Assembly (NCBI GenBank): GCA_003013855.2
Contig: PVNU02002357.1
Span: forward strand, 434,001-498,000
Source of the DNA: Liriodendron chinense
Lineage: Eukaryota; Streptophyta; Magnoliopsida; Magnoliales; Magnoliaceae
Length of the DNA stretch: 64,000 bases
Direction of reading: 5' to 3'
Every line of letters starts with the position of its first letter. The first letter of the stretch is position 1. Under the pieces are notes generated by a model that worked only from the letters and a program-made list of their open reading frames with translations, did no database searches and was not told the origin of the DNA. The position numbers were made by a program, and so were the translations under genes. This document shows, piece by piece, positions 1 through 12,399 of the stretch.

Positions 1-856
1 TGCAGGATGACCTAATTATGATGCATGTTTTTAAACACAATTATTTAGCGGAAATAAAAGGCAATAATAATATAAAATTCTAGCATTAATCATCATAACT
101 GAGAAAATCATAAAGGGAACATGCAATGGAGCGGGCCATCATCACAACCATGGAGTATGGAATTCAATTATTACTTAGGTTGGACCCGGTGAGGGATGAG
201 ACCTCCCGATCTTGCATGGTCATACCCAATCGATCAATGAAGATCATTATTCTGAAGAATCAGGAAGTTTCTCGGATTAGGGATTCGAGAATTTTGGCGT
301 TGAGGGTTTAGATCGATTCTCAAGGTTTGATCGAGAAAGGATTATCAAAACTGGAAAATAGAAAGAAGAAAATAATTACCTTGAAGAATTTAGAGGGGCA
401 CAAGAAGAAAAGAGAAGAATGAGATCAAGGAAGAAGAGGAAAGCACCATGAGAGAGGGAGAAAGGGAGGAGGCAACCAAATGTTTGCTTTTTTTTTTTTT
501 CATTAATCAACAACTAATTTGTTTTTAGGGCTTAGCCCACTTAAATAAGCAATAAGAAAACACAAAAGTACCAAAATACTCCTAAAATTTAAGTAAAAAC
601 AAATATAAAAAAAACAGTTCGTACGTTGGCCGAGCGCCCGGTGACAAATTTGGCCAGTGCGCTCGACCACCTTCAGAAAAGCATTTTTCTATTCTTTTAG
701 TCAGGTCTTCTTCCATCTTACACATGTGTCTTCTATGTGCAAAATCACGTGCGTAGGGTCTTCAATGCTCCTCAATCATCGTCTAACCACAAGGAAGGTG
801 TTAGTGGTGGGCGCTTTCTTTGTTGGTAAACTTGAAATGATCTTGTGTCCTCATTA
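1..856 (-). repeat. 3' LTR of the gypsy element (5 or fewer bases cut off by window edge)
   Basis: Aligns along its whole length with 5900-6838. It ends TCATTA at 856, where the other copy has TCATCA. It lacks about 81 bases present in the other LTR, lost between two near-identical 23-base direct repeats. The purine stretch GAGGGAAG (minus strand) abutting position 857 is a plausible polypurine tract. Confidence 0.9.
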
Positions 857-1436
857 ACTTCCCTCGGGTTAGAAAAACTCGACTCCGACGAGTTAAAACT
901 CTTGTGGCGCTGTAGTAAGTCTGGATCAACACGCTGCAATTCCACTTCAGTCAACCACGTAGATTCAGACGGTGGTTTAGGCCTCCACTTGATAAGTTAT
1001 CTTTGGAAACCTCCGTCTCTCGTAGATACTATCTCCTCATCCAAGATTTCTTCAATTTCTTCTTTATGGACAATAGGTGGAGGAAGGGGTGGGAGGGGTT
1101 TGAAGCAAAATCAGAAAAGGGCTATGAATGAGATGATGGATCAATGATTGGGTCAGGGGAACGGATTAGATCTTCTACATTAAAAGTCGGGTTAATGCCC
1201 ATTTCAGATGGAAGGTCGATCCGATACGCGTTGGACCCAATTTTCTGCAATATCTTGAATGGTCCAGCAATACGCGCTTGTAATTTCTTAGCGGAACCCT
1301 GTGAGAACCGCGCTGGCCTTATCCTCACCATTACATAATCTCCTTCTTGAAAATCTTGCAGTCTACGATGAGAATCAGTTGAAGTTTTATAATTAACATT
1401 ACTCTTATTTATCCGTTGTCTAATATGCGTATGCAA
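772..1436 (-). pseudogene. Integrase C-terminal domain plus chromodomain (broken)
   Basis: Minus-strand 1436-1122 encodes the GPF-type integrase tail (GPFKILQKIG, INPTFNVEDL). After a frameshift near 1080-1120 the chromodomain follows: EEIEEILDEEIVSTRDGG, then an in-frame stop at 997-999 where an aromatic residue is expected, then LIKWR and STWL. The frame continues as DPDLL...SSFSNPREV, crosses the LTR boundary at 856 and stops at 772-774, so the C-terminus of the polyprotein is encoded by the LTR. Chromodomains direct chromovirus integration to marked chromatin. Sub-lineage (Galadriel-, CRM- or Reina-like) is not resolved. Confidence 0.8.
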
Positions 1437-2347
1437 TTAATGGATATGTCGTGCAAATGCATCGGCTGATTCAGAAGACCTTTGGGTGACTGACATGGGT
1501 GAGAGATCTATTGGCATTCTAGGTTTATACCGACTAACAACTTCAAATGGACTCATCCCTGTAGATCGATTTACTGACCTATTATAAGTAAATTCAACAG
1601 TTGATAAAATTAGGTCCCAAGTCTTAACATATTCACCCACTAGACAACGTAGAAGATTTCCAAGACTTCGATTTACTACCTCTGGTTGCCCATCTGTTTG
1701 AGGGTGGTAGGCAGTAGAAAACTGTAAACGAGTACCCACAATGTGCCATAGTGTCTTCCAAAAATAACTAGTAAATCTAACATTACGGTCAGACACAATG
1801 GTCTTAGGCAATCAATGGAGACGCACCACACCATCAAAAAAAAAAAAAAAATACGAGCAATATGAGACGCATCTGACGTTTTAGAACATGGGAGAAAATG
1901 CGCCATTTTGGAAAAACGGTCCACAACGACAAAAATAGAATCGTGCTTTTTGATTGTCTTGGGAAGTCCCAGCACGAAATCCATACTAATGTCTTGCCAC
2001 GGAGCGTGTGGCACTGACAATGGCGTATATAGCTCAGTGTTTTGTTTGCGTTGCTTTGCCAGTTGACATGTACGACACCGCCCTAAAACTTTGGCTACGT
2101 CTCGCTTAAGACTTGGCCAATAGAAACGATCCTCTACGAGGGCAATGGTCTTATCACGACTAAAGTGGCCAGTTATCCATCCTGAATGAAGCTCCCAGAC
2201 GAGGAATTCACGAAGGGACATACGAGGAATACAAAGTCGGTCTTCCTTGAAAAGGAAACCATCTTTAAGGACATAATCGCCCGTACTACGCTGATCACTA
2301 GAGAGCGACGCATAAGCACCCCTAAAATTAGGACATGGGGTATTCAT
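1437..2347 (-). pseudogene. Integrase (zinc-binding and catalytic core), frameshifted
   Basis: The first part (2347 to about 1850) shows the H2C2 zinc domain (ELHSGWITGHF ... CRTCQLAK) and the first catalytic Asp region (DISMDFVLGLP, VVVDRFSKMAHF). The frame breaks at a run of 15 adenines (plus strand, about 1838-1852). The second part (1811-1437) has the next Asp in IVSDRNVRF and the catalytic Glu in HPQTDGQPEVVNR, so the DDE triad is present but split between frames. A nonsense codon separates it from the C-terminal piece. In an intact element this domain inserts the cDNA. Confidence 0.88.
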
Positions 2348-4073
2348 CTTTCACTTGCTCAAGTCCGACTATTTCTACATTCAAGGAATTGAGCAACGTC
2401 ACTCGTCTACTAAGGGCATCTGCTGGTTTGTTTTCGACCTCGGCTTTATATTTTAGGACGAACGAATATTCCTGAAGAAACGTTACCCACTTAGCATGCC
2501 TTGGGTTGAGTTTCTTCTGGGAATGTAAATATCTCAAGGCCTCATGATTATAAAACAAGAAGAATTCTTGCAGTAGGAGATAGTGACGCCAATGTCTCAG
2601 GGATTGCACTACCTCACAGAACTCTTTGTCATAAGTGGAGTATTTTTGTTTTGCCTCATTCAGTTTCTCACTGAAATAGGCTACTGGATTGCTCTCCTGG
2701 CTCAACACTCCACCTATACCAACACCAGACGCATCACATGCCACCTTAAAGACTTTAGAAAAGTCAGGCAGACGCATGATAGGAGCTTCTACCATTTTGC
2801 CCTTAATCTCCTTAAAAGCCTTAACTGCGGTTTTAGACCACACGAACTCTCCCTTTTTCATGCATTCAGTAATGGGAGCCATGATCGTGCTAAAACCCCT
2901 AATGAACCGATGATAAAAAGTTGCTAAGCTGTGAAAGCTTCGCACCTCATGAATGTTCCTCGATTCAGGCCACTCAACTATGGCCCTGACCTTTTCAGGA
3001 TCTGCGCACATTCCTTCTGAAGACACTATAAATTCTAAGAACACGACTTGACTAGACATGAACGCACATTTCTTAAGATTAGCATACAACTTTTCATTCC
3101 TAAGGACGCTACAGACCTGCTTCAGATGTTCAAGGTGTGATTCCTTAGTGTTACTGTAAATAAGAATGTCATCGAAGTACACCACTAGGAATTTTCCCAT
3201 GAACGGCCTCAAGACTTGTGTCATCACCCGTATAAAAGTACTGGGCGCATTAGTCAAGCCGAAGGGTATGACCATCCATTCGTACAACCCATCTTTGGTT
3301 TTGAACGCCGTTTTCCACTCATCTCCTGGGCGTATGCGGATTTGGTGATATCCACTCTTGAGATCAATTTTGGAGAATATGGTGGACTTCGCCATCATGT
3401 CAAGCATATCATCAAGTCTAGGTATGAGAAACCTATACTTGACGGTAATTTTGTTTATGGCACGGTTGTCCACACACATGCGCCACGTGCCGTCTTTCTT
3501 TGGTGTCAACAATGCTGGCACGGCACATGAGCTCATACTTTATTGGATGAAACCCTTTTGCAGAAGCTCATCAATTTGCCTCTTCAACTCTGCATGTTCT
3601 GCAGGGTTCATCCTGTAGCGAGGAAGGTTCGGTAGAGTCGACCCGGGGACGAGGTCAATGGCATGCTGAATGTCCCTCATAGGTGGTAACTCGTTCGGTA
3701 AATCCTCAGGAAATGCATCACTGTATTCCTTTAAAACCAATGTTATTTCATGGGATAACTCTGATGGGACCTCAGGTGTAATCTCTCTTGCCATAAGGGC
3801 ATACACCATGGAATCCTTCTTAGTCTCTTTCTCAAATTCTCTTGCATTGATTATGTGAAGAGACTTATGTTTGGATTTCCTCACTTCCTTAGGCTTACTC
3901 GCCTTCTTATCCTTCTTCTTCCGTAGTGTGCTGTCAGGTGGCATAGGATTAAGTTTGATCTTTTTACCGTTATGCATGAAGGTACACACATTCGAACGGC
4001 CAAAGATCGTGACGTCATTGTCGAATAGCCACGGCCTACTTAGGATAATATGTCCAACATCTATATGTATCAC
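2328..4073 (-). pseudogene. Reverse transcriptase and RNase H with one internal stop
   Basis: 4073-3540 carries the end of the protease (HIILSRPWLFDNDVTIFG) and the RT entry region (DLPNELPPMRDIQHAIDL). An in-frame stop at 3540-3542 splits this from 3536-2328. The latter has RT motifs KKDGTWRMCVDNRAIN, FSKIDLKSGYHQIR, PFGLTNAPSTF and the catalytic YFDDILIYS, then RNase H (VACDASGVGIGGVL, YDKEFCEVVQSLRHWRHYL, NKPADALSRR). The usual Asp of the (T/S)DH RNase H motif reads Asn (FYNHEALRYL), a probable catalytic loss. A frameshift near 2330-2347 separates it from integrase. Confidence 0.93.
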
Positions 4074-4079
4074 ATCACA

Positions 4080-4349
4080 TCAGAGGGACTTCTTGTATGA
4101 CCCAAACTCGATAGGAACTAAACACTGATGGGTGACTGGAAGGGATGATTTGTCAACCCAAGAAACTTTGTATGGGTCAGGGTGAGGTGTGGATTTCAGC
4201 TTCAGACGATCTAAGGTGTTAGCGGAAATCACATTCTGACAACTCTCACTGTCCACTATTACCTTACAATTCTTTTCTCCACACTTGGCAAGGGCATAGA
4301 AGATAGTGTTCCGATGCCAATCAACAGTACTCCTGGATTGAGTTAGCAC
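4080..4349 (-). pseudogene. Retropepsin-type protease, N-terminal part
   Basis: A 90-codon segment with VIVDSESCQNVIS, the position of the retropepsin active-site loop; relatives normally have Asp-Ser-Gly, whereas here the Gly is Glu. It continues in the same frame into the 4073-3540 segment after a single stop at 4080-4082. It lies in a different frame from the upstream gag piece. The role in an intact element is polyprotein cleavage. Confidence 0.75.
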
Positions 4350-4461
4350 ACGCCTTACTACTGCAAGCGTTGCTTGTTCATCTACGCCATCTTCGTCAGT
4401 AATACCTCTTTCAGGGTGATACTCTTCTACTTCATAATCAACACCTTGGCCATCAACACCC

Positions 4462-5607
4462 TCAGTGGGACTCGCCTACAACTAAGGCTTTCCCACGGTT
4501 CTTTGTGGGACACTGATTGGACATGTGATCGAGATTCCCACATTTGTAGCATCTCACTTGGCTACCTTCATTAGGACCTGCACCAAGAACTCCTTTGCCC
4601 TTGTCCTCCCTAGGCCTAGGCAGAACAGTCGCCTGCACTCTAGGTTGACTACCAACGTTAGGTCTAGTTCCCTGGGAACCAAATATAGCATTAGAGTCTT
4701 GGGACTCAGAACGTCTAATGACAGGAGCTTTTAGGTATTGCTCTAGTTCCTGCACAACTTGATATGCTTCATCTAAGTCCGTTAAGGGCCGAGTCATAAG
4801 CTCGCGCTGAAGATTCGCTCGAAGGCTCGTCTTGAAACACGAGATCGTTACTAGAGGGTCCTCATGGATATCACATCGCATCATAAATTCCTCAAATTTG
4901 GCGATGTAGTCAGCGACGGACATTGATCATTGGCGTAAGGATTGCCACTGGTCAAGGAGCTTTTGTCGGTACGAGAGAGGAAGATATTTTTCCTTCAACT
5001 TCTCTTCATCTCGTGCCAATCTGTGATAGGTGTTGTACCAATCCTTTCTACCTTTCACTCCGTATTGGTCCAAAACAACTTGGCCTGGCCCACAAGTTTC
5101 ATCTTTGCAAATCGCATTTGACGGTTTTCTGACATGCCATACCACTCAAAGTAGTGGTCCATGTCAGCAACCCAGTCAAGGAATGCCTTGGGATCCAGAC
5201 GCCCATCAAAACTTGGGGCTTCCACCTTCACATTCTTCATCGCACGCTCATCGGGATCGTAGTGGTCTGGGTAGTCATATGTAGCTTATGCCTCCCGCAC
5301 AACACCATGACTAGCTCCACGTCCCCTACCACCATGTCCTCCACGTATGGGAACACGCTCCTCAATGATTTCTCCAACTTGAGAATGTGTGTCTTCCCCA
5401 AGAGTGGGGTTCTCCCTTTGGGATGTCTCCTAATTGCTCGACTTTATTCAAGGTGGTGGTGATCTGGGTACTTAAACGGGCGAATTCATTCTTTTGTCTC
5501 GTTTCCATTGTAGTTATATTTTGCATCAATTGAGCAAGTTGCTCAGATAACTGCTCGTTGTTCATGATTGGTTGAAGTCCGAAACCTCTACCTTTTCTTG
5601 TGGGCAT
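4462..5607 (-). pseudogene. Gag (capsid and zinc knuckle), fragmented
   Basis: Four collinear pieces. 5607-5362 is a polar N-terminus (MPTRKGRGFGLQPIMNNEQL). 5240-5055 is the capsid-like segment PSFDGRLDPKAFLDWV. 5145-4927 contains YHRLARDEEKLKEKYLP. 4923-4462 contains MSVADYIAKFEEF and ends in a CCHC zinc knuckle, CYKCGNLDHMSNQC. At least two frameshifts and one nonsense codon (about 4924-4926) separate them. Order and motifs match plant Ty3 gag. Confidence 0.88.
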
Positions 5608-5883
5608 ACAACTAAGACTTAAACCAAACTCTACCTAACTAGACTACTAGGTGTTACGACTTACAAGATGAATGCGATGAAATGCAAAACTAACATGAAC
5701 TGACACAATTAAGTTAAGACAGGAAACAATTCAAATCTGGAAATTTTCCAAATTAGGAAACTTTCTAAAATTGAAAATTTTCTAAAATCGAAAACTTTCT
5801 AAATCTGGAACTTTCCTAAATTAGACCTAAAAATCAAAACCCTAATTTGATAACTCGATTTAGACAAAACCATGAAAGCCTAT

Positions 5884-5895
5884 TCTCTGATACAA
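5884..5895 (-). other. Primer-binding site, initiator Met-tRNA type
   Basis: The minus strand reads TTGTATCAGAGA, 10 of 12 identical to the plant consensus TGGTATCAGAGC. It is separated from the inner edge of the 5' LTR (5900) by four bases. Confidence 0.8.
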
Positions 5896-5899
5896 AATT

Positions 5900-6838
5900 T
5901 GATGCAGGATGACCTAATTATGATGCATGTTTATAAACACAATTATTCAGCTGAAATAAAAGGCAATAATAATATAAAATTCTAGCATTAATCATCATAA
6001 CTGAGAAAATCATAAAGGAAACATACAATAGAGCGGGCCATCATCACAACCATGGAGTATGGAATTCAATTATTACTTAGGTTGGACCCGGCGAGGGATG
6101 AGACCTCCCGATCTTGCATGGTCATACCCAATCGATCAATGAAGATCACTAGTCTGAAGAATCAGGAAGTTTCTCGGATTAGGAATTCGAGAATTTTGGG
6201 GTTCAGGGTTTAGATCGATTCTCAAGGTTTGATCGAGGAAGGATTAGTAAAACTGAAAAATAGAAAGAAGAAAATAATTACCTTGAAGAATTTGGAGGGT
6301 CACAAGAAGAAAAGAGAAGAATGAGATCAAGGAAGAAGAGGAAGCACCATGAGAGAGGGAGAGAGGGAGGAGGCAACCAAAGGTTTGCTTTTTTTTTTTT
6401 TTTCATTAATCAAAAACTAATTCATTTTTAGGGCTTAGCCCACTTAAATAAGCAATAAGAAAACACAAAAGTACCAAAATACCCCTAAAATTTAAGTAAA
6501 AACAAATATTAAAAAAAACAGTTCGTACGTTGGCCAGGCGCCCGGTGACCAATTTGGCCGGGCACCCGGCTAAGACAAAAATGTCCAGCAAGAAAACTGC
6601 AAAATTGCAGAATTTCGGGCGCCCGGTGACAAATTTGGCCTGGCGCCCGACCACCTTCAGAAAGGCATTTTTCTATTCTTTCAATCGGGTCTCTTTCCAT
6701 CCTACACACGTCTTCTATGTGCCAAATCACGTGCGTAGGGTCTTCAATGCTCCTCAATCATCGCCTAGCCACAAGGAAGGTGTTAGTGGTGGGCGCTTTC
6801 TTTGTTGGTAAACTTGAAATGATCTTGTGTCCTCATCA
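5900..6838 (-). repeat. 5' LTR of the gypsy element
   Basis: A 939-bp LTR running TGATGCAGG...CCTCATCA on the plus strand. It retains both copies of a 23-base GC-rich direct repeat (6537-6559 and 6618-6640) around an 81-base unit missing from the other LTR. Confidence 0.93.
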
Positions 6839-7258
6839 ATGAGCCCGTAAAAAAAGATACTGATATATACACCACACATTTTCCAGCATAGTACAATAAG
6901 TCCAAAATACAATCCATCCATTCAACTGGCACCACTATATTGATCCCTAGCCCATGAATTAGGTTGATCCACTCGTCAGATGGGCTATAATTTGCAAAAT
7001 AAATGTACACTCAGAAAATAAAAGAAGTTTTTCTAGATTTCCTTTTTGAGAAAACATGCACAAGGTCAAAATAACCCAATGGATGGATTAGATCTCACAC
7101 AGTATGCACTATGCTGCAACATGTGTTGCACATACACTAGCTTTATGCTACACGCATGTGCACCTTGGAAGACTATTTCTTTATCATTGGTCTATGGTTT
7201 CCATCTTCTTCTGAAATAAGGGTAAATAAGTCATTTTTCCTTCGTTAGTATGTTGGAG
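6839..7258. other. Intergenic, no feature recognised
   Basis: Unique-looking AT-rich sequence between the gypsy LTR and the next element; no coding signal or repeat recognised. Confidence 0.6.
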
Positions 7259-7875
7259 TAGGGCTGAAAGTCGGGTGGGTTCAACTCAACCGACCCATGA
7301 CCGACCCAACATTGGGTTGGGATTGGGTGGGAAGTATCGAACCTTATCTCGAGCTTGGGCTATGAAAACTCCAACCCGATGAAGTTTGGGTCGGGCTTGG
7401 GTTGAGGTCTCGGGTTGCCCGACCCAACTCGAACTGATTTACATACAAGTTACTTATAATTTTATTATACTTTAGTTAAGTAAACTTATTAGTTTATATT
7501 ACTTTAGTAAGTAAACTTATAATGTTTGAAATTTGATATGCTTGAATGTTAAAACAGTAGTTATCTTATATTTTAGCTTATTTGTTTAGAAAAAAGTGAA
7601 GTTCTTTACAATAAATAACTACATATATAATTAATAAAATGACAGGTACAAAAATTAAGACGTGTATTGAAACATGATAAACTACTTTAATAAAGAAAAT
7701 ATTAGCATGTATCAACCCGATCGACCCGACCAACCAGATCGAGCCCGCTTGGGTTGGACTTGGGTTGAGAATTCTCAACCCGAGGTTGGGTTGGGTTAGG
7801 GTTGAGGTATAGGAACCTTGGGTTGGGTTAGGGTTGAGCACCAACCCGACCCAACTCGCCCGACTTTCAGCCCTA
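7259..7875. mobile_element. hAT-like non-autonomous element with GGGTT/GGGTC-rich interior
   Basis: Perfect 17-base terminal inverted repeats (TIRs) TAGGGCTGAAAGTCGGG at both ends. Flanking 8-mers TGTTGGAG (7251-7258) and TGTTGTAG (7876-7883) match at 7 of 8, fitting the 8-bp TSD of hAT elements. The interior has no transposase and carries GGGTTGGG/GGGTCGGG-rich stretches near both ends. Confidence 0.85.
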
Positions 7876-7940
7876 TGTTGTAGGCATGATTTGGGATATC
7901 TGAAAGCTGGAAGCATGTTTTCGGAAAGAGCGCGTATGGT

Positions 7941-9139
7941 CTGTGTTGAAAGCACTGGAAAATTCACTCTCGTCACTTCTCATTGGTCTATGTCATAGCA
8001 GATGACGTCAGCTCACAAAACACACCTATATTCTCTCTTCGGGTTGGATTTTGTACTACACCACCCAACCGTTACCATGTGGAACTTCTATGGACCACAC
8101 CATGATTTATGTATTAGATCCACACCGTTCCATCAACTTTTTCAGAATATTGTAGATCATGAACCCAAAAATGCGGTACATCCAAAGCGCAAAGTAGTGG
8201 GGATTGAACGACAAATGTTGAAACCTTTCTAGGTTCCACTATGAGGTGTATTTGCCATCTAACTTCTTCGTAAGGTCACACAAACCTAGATGAAGGGAAA
8301 AGACAAATATCGGTTTAATCAGAGGCCTATGTGGCCTCAAAAAAATTTCAACAGTAGACGTCCAATTCCCACTTTATCTTGTAGTGTGGCCCACTTTAGC
8401 CATGGATCTGCCTAGTTTTTTGTCTCATGTCCTAAAAGGTATGGAAAAATGGATGGACGATGTGGATATAATACATATATCGTGGTGGGGGCCACGAAAG
8501 TTCCACGTGTCAACTACCATTTTCTTCTCTCTCTAACCACCAAATTTCCACACGAAATTTATGTGGACCCCATGATGACGTATTTCTTAGATCCACACCG
8601 TGCATCCATTTTTTCACATCATTCTAGGATATGAACCTAAAAAACAAGGCAGATACAAAGCTCAAGTGGATCACACCACAGGAAACGTTAGGAACTAATG
8701 CTATTGTTGAAAACTTCTTGGGCCCATGGACGGCTTTGATCAAGCAGATATTTGTCTTTTACCTTCATCCACGTATGGGTGGCCTTATGAACAGGTTAGA
8801 TGGCAAATAAGCCTCACGATTGGCCCTAGGAAGGTTTCAATGGCAATTTGTTTAATCCCCATTGCTTTTTGTGGTGTGGTCCACTTGAGATTTGAATGTA
8901 ACTTATTTAATTTTGGACTCATGCTCTAAAATTATCTGGAAAAATTTATGGACGGCGTGGATCTAACACAAAAATCATGGTGGGCCTGGAAAAAGTTCCA
9001 CACATTAAAAATTCTGTTGTATGGAAGGCAATGTATTCGGGAGAGAAAAATTCCCCGTATTTTGTGAGCGGGAGTCAACTGAAATGACATGTACCAATGA
9101 GAAGCACCGGCATTGGAATTTCTTGTGTTTTCAACACAG
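7941..9139. mobile_element. Long-TIR composite element made of two fold-back units
   Basis: Ends are inverted (CTGTGTTGAAAGCAC at the left, GTGTTTTCAACACAG at the right), and the match continues loosely inward past the GATGACGTCAGCTCAC / GTGAGCGGGAGTCAAC region. Inside are two successive fold-back units (about 8085-8490 and 8550-8990), each with a GTGGACCACACCA-type half and its inverted partner. No transposase reading frame. The related copy at 15667-17582 shares ends and plan. Confidence 0.65.
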
Positions 9140-12100
9140 ATGATCCACATTCTTTAAAAAAACCAGAATTTGTAGAATTTCGGCTACATTTTTTTTTTCA
9201 CAAGCACTTAAACCACCACACACACCCACGCCCTCACACCACAGTGACTTTTTTATACCACAATTGTACCCTGGTTTTTTTAATTGGAGGAGGATATGTT
9301 TCCTTCCTACCCCACGCCACAGGCCCACACCCACTGTGCCAGGATCCAACCCACATTGTGACAAGCTGGGTTTTTTACTTTTTGAGTTATGATGTTTATA
9401 ACTTTCAATATAGACGTGTAGTGTTCCAGTTATCTTATATAATTGATATGTTCTTATCCTGCTACATGTGTACGCTATGTACTATAGCCACTCATCATCC
9501 TATGGGTGTGTACTGTGCAAACCACCCTTGGTTTATTTTTTTAGCACATTATGGAGAAAATGAAAAAAAAAAAGCCTAGAAATTTCCAGACAATGGGACC
9601 CACCTGTCTTACAAAGCTAACTGTTTCGTTAATCATATTTCATGGACACAGTATAAGGAGAAGCTGGAAACGTGCATGGGAAATGGTACCATGTCCTTGA
9701 CCTGCTGATGGCTGCCGCTGACTTGACCCGGTGAGATAAACGACTCGGAAACGTGGAAAGAGTGAAATTTGAATGGAACCACATGCTTGACAAGCACCTG
9801 CTAGCTGATGGCCGCTGCTGGCTTGACCAGGTGAGATGACTCGAAAATGTAGAAAGAGTGAAATTTGAATGGTACCACATGCTTGACAAGCACCTGCTGA
9901 TAGACTCCGCTGGGTTAACCCGGTGAGACAAATGACTCAAAAAGTAGAAAGAGTGAAATTTGAATGGTGCCACATGCTTGACCCACTGATGGCTGCTGCT
10001 GGCTTGACGTGCTGAGATAAATGACTCCTGTGGAAAGCGCTAAGGTTGAATGTAGGCCCAAAGAAATAAAAGTGCATGGGACCATTTTGCGTCAATAAAT
10101 GGTACTATCGTACTTGACCCTCTAGTGGTTGCCGCTTTGCTTGACCCGGTGAGATAAGTAACTTTAAACCACGGAAAGAACGAACATTGACTTGTGGACC
10201 ATTCTCATTTTCTCCTGATTATTTGTTACTTTTATACAGCTGAACCACTCTCATGCCCATTAAATAAAGCTGAACCACGATCCACAGGATTGAATGCCCG
10301 TCATTAAAAACTTTATAGGGCCCACCATGATATTTATTTGCCATCCAACCTGTTCATAAGGTCATACAAACCTAGATGTATGGAAAACTCAAATATCAGC
10401 TTGATTCAAAAACTGTGGCCCCAAGCTGTAATAGTACTATAGACCTCCAATTCCCACTATTTTCAGTGGTGTGGTCTACTTGTATATTAGATCTGCTTCA
10501 TTTTTGGTCTTATACCCTAAAATGAGTTGGCAAAAGTGATGTGCAGAATGGATAAGAAACAAATACATCACAGTGAGTCCCACCAGTGCCTACCATCGGG
10601 GATATCCTAGAGTCGTCTTCCATTTTTGTAGATGCAGTTAGATCCGCACAGAAATGAATTATTGATAGTATTGATGGACGGTCTCCACATCATGCGGGTG
10701 TGCTCATCTCATTATTAGATGGGCCTGATTTCTTGATGCAAAGAATCTACACCATCAAGATTACCTGATGATACGGCTACCTAATATTCACGTGTGAGAT
10801 GAGCGCCCAATCGGAACGGCATGGGTACCTGCCTCAACGCACTGACTGGCTGGGAACCACTGGTGCAATATTCAGATATGATCCACACTACGTTATCCAC
10901 TTGTAACTCAGCTCATAAACTAAAAGACCTGGTTTTTTAGCCCATTGTATCTGTATACGTACCTGTCTGAATATCAAATGGTTCTGCTTCTTTTAGGCAG
11001 CACATCTACGCTATCAAGATTCTCTGATGAACGGCTCTGATCAGCGTAACAAAGATGAAAGTCGCTCACGTGCCGGTCACCACTTTGTCTATGCCTTGTC
11101 TCACAAATCAAGCTCAAATGCGTAGCAAGATGTGAATGATCCATCCGGTTGGACCACACCATCTTCACCTCAGTTATTGACTTTTCAACTTTGCCCTCTA
11201 TTAGTTACTTTTCATCTGACTAATTTACCTCTTTGTGAGAAAGAAGTGGGCCGTGGTAGCGTGAAAGATATGTAAGGATGGTGGAAAAGTCCCCAACATC
11301 CATTTGTCATTTGTCTAATTATGGGCTCCCCTTTCTATTGAATCTTCAAATCACTGCTTAGACTCTCTTATGAAAAATGGTTGGTTACGGTTCCCTCCAA
11401 TATTGACTCTTTGATTCACTATTTTGTCCTCTCGAACAGAAAGAGTTGATCAGGTTGTATAAAAGCTCTTTACATAAGGATCTTGAAAAGGTACATGAGA
11501 TCAATCCATGGCATTGTGGGCCCCACTTTTTCTATGATGCTATGTCGTGCCCCAAACTCGGCCTCTTGTATGGTTGATCCACGGTGGTTGGACCTGGCTC
11601 GCAACGCGTCGAACTCTGAATTTGACACCTGGCACCCATGGACCAAGTTTCGAGCTCGGTGCCTGACTAAAAATTTTATGGATGATTTTTTTCCGCTAAT
11701 AAATATCAGGCATAAAGATTTGCATTTCCAACACAATAATTCAGTTCTCACTATACATTAATATATTTACATTACAATTTTCTACAAAAGTACATATTCA
11801 TAAAAAAGTAATGGAAGCGTTGTGTTTGAAAGTCATGCGGGCACGCATCATCTGCTACCCTTGATTTTGGTGCTGTCTTGAAAAAATTATAAAAAGAAAG
11901 CATGAGCTTTAAACCCAGTAAGTACACACGTGTCATGCTACCACATCTCTGTTACCACAACCATAATTGTATCATACGTGTCCGTAGCCACATCATCAAA
12001 TCATATTTTGTCGTGCCATGTCATGACAATTGTATAATCTTAAAAAACACCATGGTCGATGCCCATACACCCGACACCAACAATCGACCTTGCATACCCG

Positions 12101-12309
12101 TCTTGCGGTGGTGTTGTAGGATTTCCACCCGGCACTTCAGTAATAGACCTCATTCGCTCTTCTCCTCATCGGTGGGTCAGACCGGTCCTATTTGCACCTC
12201 AACCCTTAAACAAGTTGGACCCACCTCTTCTCAACCTGACCTTGTCAGTGAGAGTCAAATCCAAGACCTATGTATCCATCCAGCCCGATGGTGAGGCATC
12301 TCTAAGTAT
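8005..12309. repeat. Segmental duplication copy X
   Basis: Collinear with 21146-27430. Matching landmarks include CGTCAGCTCAC (8006), the block around GTGTAGTGTTCCAGTT (9415), a CATTCTCATTTTCTCC stretch (10200), GGACGGTCTCCACATCATGC (10676), GTCGAACTCTGAATT (11608) and CAGCCCGATGGTGAGGCATC (12281). Homology stops near 12309. Divergence is clearly higher than in the 15.8/18.7 kb pair. Content: the fold-back pair, diverged repeats of GAAATTTGAATGGTACCACATGC (about 9650-10020), a partial fold-back unit (10310-10590) and otherwise non-coding DNA. Confidence 0.82.
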
Positions 12310-12399
12310 TGAAGGCACAGATGATCTGAACTCATAAAAAAATGAGATGCTACTTAGCGTATTTGATATGAGGATCCACCTAGGTGGTTAGGATCCCTG

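Larger units (their letters stand above)
1..6838 (-). mobile_element. Ty3/gypsy LTR retrotransposon (chromovirus), degenerate
   Basis: Two long direct repeats (1-856, cut by the window edge, and 5900-6838) bracket minus-strand remnants in the order gag, protease, RT, RNase H, integrase, chromodomain. That order is diagnostic of Ty3/gypsy, and the chromodomain places it among chromoviruses. LTR ends are TGATG...CATCA. A primer-binding site resembling initiator Met-tRNA lies 4 bases inside the 5' LTR. Every coding segment carries stops or frameshifts, so the copy is not autonomous. The LTRs differ at roughly 16 of the first ~370 aligned positions (counted by eye), so the insertion is old but not ancient. 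The TSD cannot be tested because the left edge is missing. Confidence 0.95.

Noticed and set aside
9097..9579. 160-codon plus-strand open frame
   Set aside because: Lies in duplicated non-coding DNA and is not conserved as an open frame in copy X'.
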